From Paenibacillus sp. FSL H8-0079 (GTDB lineage Bacteria > Bacillota > Bacilli > Paenibacillales > Paenibacillaceae): a stretch of 64,000 nt of DNA. The position numbers were made by a program, and so were the translations under genes. Position 1 is the first letter of the stretch, and the number at the start of each line of letters is the position of its first letter. Shown in pieces: positions 61,870 to 64,000 of the stretch. Where the stretch lies: the NCBI RefSeq assembly GCF_037991315.1, contig NZ_CP150300.1, forward strand, positions 2,976,001 through 3,040,000, in the 5' to 3' direction. Under the pieces are notes generated by a model. It saw nothing but the letters and a program-made list of their open reading frames with translations, was not told the DNA's origin and made no database searches.

Positions 61870-62622
61870 ATGTTGCAGAAATTCGGTTTTACACAATATG
61901 AAAGTCAGGTATATGAGGCTATATTTGCGCAGGATGAACCGCTGGATGCCACATCTATTGTTAATTACTCCAACGTTCCCAAAGCCAAAATCTATGAAGT
62001 GCTCAATCGCCTGATCGACAAGGGAACGGTGCTGACAACGATGGATGGGAAGAAAAAACTATATATGGCTGTGGATCTTCAGTCCATTATTCATAAGATT
62101 AAGGCTGATTTTGAGAAAGATATTGAGGAATTGAAGAGTTACAAAATCAAACGTACATTTACAGATGAGCATATCTGGACGTTAAAAGATGAGTCGTCCA
62201 TCGCATCGAATATCGAACAGCTTATCGAGGAAGCAGATTCATCGATTCTTTTTCTGGCCTGGAATGAGCGAATGGAGAAATATCGTGAACTGCTGGAGCA
62301 GAAGGAAAAGCAGGGCGTGTACGTTGAAGTGCTTGCCGTTGGGGGAATGGAGACATCCTTAAACCGGATATACTCGTTGATTCCATTGCTTGATGCGCCA
62401 GAACCTTCACAGCTGCTTATTGTGGATCATGCGTATTTGCTGTTTGCCGGTGTGGAGCACGATTCATGGCGAGCGATCAAGACGATGTCCAAACCGATTG
62501 TCAAAGCGATGACTGATTATTTCTACCATGATGTTGCCCTTACTCAGATTACCAAAAAATACGGTGACCAACTGTTACAGGATGCTGAAATCGAGAAACT
62601 GCTCACCAGGTTGATCTATTAA
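61870..62622 (+). CDS. TrmB-family transcriptional regulator
   Basis: A 250-residue regulator: N-terminal winged helix (FGFTQYESQVYEAIFAQDEP, NVPKAKIYEVLNRLIDKG) and a C-terminal phospholipase-D-like sugar/effector domain (ILFLAWNERMEKYRELLEQK). It matches TrmB, a family that often controls sugar or transporter genes. The start is uncertain: ATG 61870 has only a distant AGAAGGG. The MFS transporter gene follows, after a terminator, and may be its target. Confidence 0.82.
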   Translation: MLQKFGFTQYESQVYEAIFAQDEPLDATSIVNYSNVPKAKIYEVLNRLIDKGTVLTTMDGKKKLYMAVDLQSIIHKIKADFEKDIEELKSYKIKRTFTDEHIWTLKDESSIASNIEQLIEEADSSILFLAWNERMEKYRELLEQKEKQGVYVEVLAVGGMETSLNRIYSLIPLLDAPEPSQLLIVDHAYLLFAGVEHDSWRAIKTMSKPIVKAMTDYFYHDVALTQITKKYGDQLLQDAEIEKLLTRLIY

Positions 62623-62650
62623 AACTATTCTCTCGGAGGATAGTTTTTTT
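62621..62650 (+). terminator. Intrinsic terminator
   Basis: AAAACTAT (62621-62628) pairs with ATAGTTTT (62640-62647), then TTTT. It lies directly after the TrmB-like gene. Confidence 0.8.
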
Positions 62651-62750
62651 TGTTATATCTTTGTTTGAAAACAATCATGAAAATAACTATTGAAACTTTC
62701 ATTCTTATGGGTTACTATCGTAGTTGTAACTTTTTGAGGAGGATTCAAAA

Positions 62751-63914
62751 ATGAATAAGAAAGTATATGTGCTCGCTATCGCAGCATTTGTGGTCGGAAC
62801 CGTTGAACTGATCTTGGGCGGAATTCTGGACCTGATTGCTACGGATCTTCATCTTTCCCTGGCCAAAGCGGGGTATTTAATCTCTATTTTCTCACTTGTC
62901 TATGCGTTGTCTGCACCGATTTTATTAAATATGACGGCCAGATTCGAGCGTAAAAAGGTATATATGTGTACGCTGTTTGTTTTTCTGATCAGTAATCTGA
63001 TCTCTGCATTTAGTTCCAGTTTTTATATGCTGATGGCGGGCAGAGCACTCGGAGCCGCCACGGGTTCACTTATTTTTGTGCTCTCCCTGACCCTTGCAGC
63101 ACGTATTGTGGAACCACAATATAAAGGACGCGCCGTGGGGATTATTACCATGGGAGGCAGTGCATCACTTATCCTAGGTGTACCTCTTGGAATCTTTGTA
63201 GGTAACTTGGCAGGCTGGCGTGAGGTGTTTATGTTGATCGCTATTCTCACAGCAGTGGTTATGGTGGCCATCTGGATTGCGATGGATCGTGTACAGCCTA
63301 TTCCTGCTGTATCCCTGAAGAAACAGCTTACGGCACTGTGGAATCCAAAAATGTTGGCAATCCATGCTACAACTTTGCTTGTGCTTGCGGGTCATTTGAC
63401 TTTATATGCATACTTCACACCATTTCTTCAAGAGACACTGGGAGCGAGCTCAACGATGGTTACCTTTATCTATATGATGTTTGGGATCGCCGCTGTTGCA
63501 GGTGGAGGCATCGGAGGCATGTTGTCCGATCGTCTGCATCCTGCTAAAGCCATTGTCATTGTGCTGATTCCCTTCATCGTAAGTATGGCTGTCATTCCGT
63601 TCAGCGTGGAATTGCCTTTGATCGCCTTCTTGCTGCTGTTAAGCATCTGGAGTGCACTGAGCTGGACCGTTACGCCTGTACAGAATAGTCTAATTATCAA
63701 AACTTCACCGGAAACAGCCGAAACGCTAATCAGCACCAATTCAGGTATTGCACATGCAGGTATTGCACTGGGTACCTATATCGGCGGCATGGTGATCGAT
63801 CATTCATCGATTCTGAACACCGGATGGGTTGGTTCTGTTCTGATTCTGCTTGGTTTGGTGACTGCCATCTATGCCATTAGCGTTAAGGAAAAAACCGTTC
63901 AGGCGGTTGCTTAG
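62751..63914 (+). CDS. MFS transporter, AraJ/YdhP-like (DHA1)
   Basis: A 387-residue protein with about twelve membrane helices. Typical segments are LGGILDLIATDLHLSLAKAG, ALSAPILLNMTARFERKKVY and GRALGAATGSLIF, GPVPLG-like motif LILGVPLGIFVGNLAGWR. It probably exports a sugar or drug. TTGAGGAGG precedes the ATG. It may be controlled by the upstream TrmB-like protein. Confidence 0.88.
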   Translation: MNKKVYVLAIAAFVVGTVELILGGILDLIATDLHLSLAKAGYLISIFSLVYALSAPILLNMTARFERKKVYMCTLFVFLISNLISAFSSSFYMLMAGRALGAATGSLIFVLSLTLAARIVEPQYKGRAVGIITMGGSASLILGVPLGIFVGNLAGWREVFMLIAILTAVVMVAIWIAMDRVQPIPAVSLKKQLTALWNPKMLAIHATTLLVLAGHLTLYAYFTPFLQETLGASSTMVTFIYMMFGIAAVAGGGIGGMLSDRLHPAKAIVIVLIPFIVSMAVIPFSVELPLIAFLLLLSIWSALSWTVTPVQNSLIIKTSPETAETLISTNSGIAHAGIALGTYIGGMVIDHSSILNTGWVGSVLILLGLVTAIYAISVKEKTVQAVA

Positions 63915-63936
63915 AATAAATAGGTAAGTATAATTT

Positions 63937-63983
63937 AACCCTCTACGCCCCAAAGTTTATGGGAATGAAGAGGGTTCTTATTT
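63937..63983 (+). terminator. Intrinsic terminator
   Basis: AACCCTCT (63937-63944) pairs with AGAGGGTT (63969-63976) and is followed by CTTATTTT. Confidence 0.75.
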
Positions 63984-64000
63984 TATCGATTGAAAAGATC

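Noticed and set aside
1..64000. CRISPR arrays, tRNA/rRNA genes, insertion sequences, prophage
   Set aside because: No regularly spaced repeats, transposase motifs, phage genes or tRNA-like cloverleaf were seen on reading.

Overview
The window looks like a chromosomal segment of a Paenibacillus-type Bacillota (order Bacillales). Pointers are the strong GGAGG-type ribosome binding sites, frequent TTG starts, a T-box leader, a Bacillus-type BirA operator, CcpA cre-like sites, YesM/YesN two-component genes beside carbohydrate ABC permeases, CYP102-type P450, and lmrA/lmrB-like genes. I see no rRNA, tRNA, CRISPR array, transposase or prophage gene. The window cuts a beta-glucoside PTS gene at its left edge.

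Layout. 1-6.6 kb: 3' part of a bglP-type PTS gene; a macrolide-type ABC-F ribosomal protection gene behind a roughly 400-nt leader with two tiny leader ORFs, a terminator and mutually exclusive hairpins; then a biotin ECF transporter (bioY divergent from ecfA and an ecfA-ecfT fusion) around a BirA operator. 6.7-10 kb: small acidic protein, two GNAT acetyltransferases, MerR regulator divergent from an SDR, and an inverted-repeat intergenic element. 10.3-17.4 kb: two-component system divergent from an envelope glycosylation operon (GT39 transferase, GT2 polyprenyl-phosphate sugar synthase, GtrA flippase, GalU). 17.5-24.6 kb: methyltransferase, T-box (probably lysine) controlling an archaeal/fungal-type asd, small membrane protein, bile-acid:sodium-symporter-family protein, lipoprotein, SDR, zinc-ribbon miniprotein and a TauE/SafE permease.

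24.7-35.5 kb: a 793-residue protein with two isoprenoid-synthase-like halves; an SgrR-like regulator divergent from an MFS transporter; a heterodimeric ABC exporter behind a promoter / leader ORF / hairpin / terminator / second small ORF arrangement; ctaB. 35.9-47.3 kb: a thioredoxin-reductase-like flavoprotein, a CYP102 fusion P450 with a coupled upstream small ORF, an lmrAB-like TetR/MFS pair with operator, an atypical kinase-like protein, alpha/beta hydrolase, MBL-fold hydrolase, and a LysE exporter divergent from its XRE-cupin regulator.

47.5-61.3 kb is an arabinan-use locus: secreted GH43, large GH51 without a visible signal peptide, two LplB/YtcP-type permeases, YesM-like kinase, YesN-like regulator and the lipoprotein binding protein, with cre-like sites at two places. 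The window ends with a TrmB-like regulator and an MFS transporter.

Most notable: the double-tier antibiotic-type leaders at 1.2-1.7 kb and 30.4-31.0 kb, the two-domain terpene-type enzyme, the EcfA-EcfT fusion, a shared intergenic repeat at 15.1 and 30.9 kb, and the shuffled LamG/Ig modules in the arabinan enzymes. All family assignments are from reading motifs; no database search was run.
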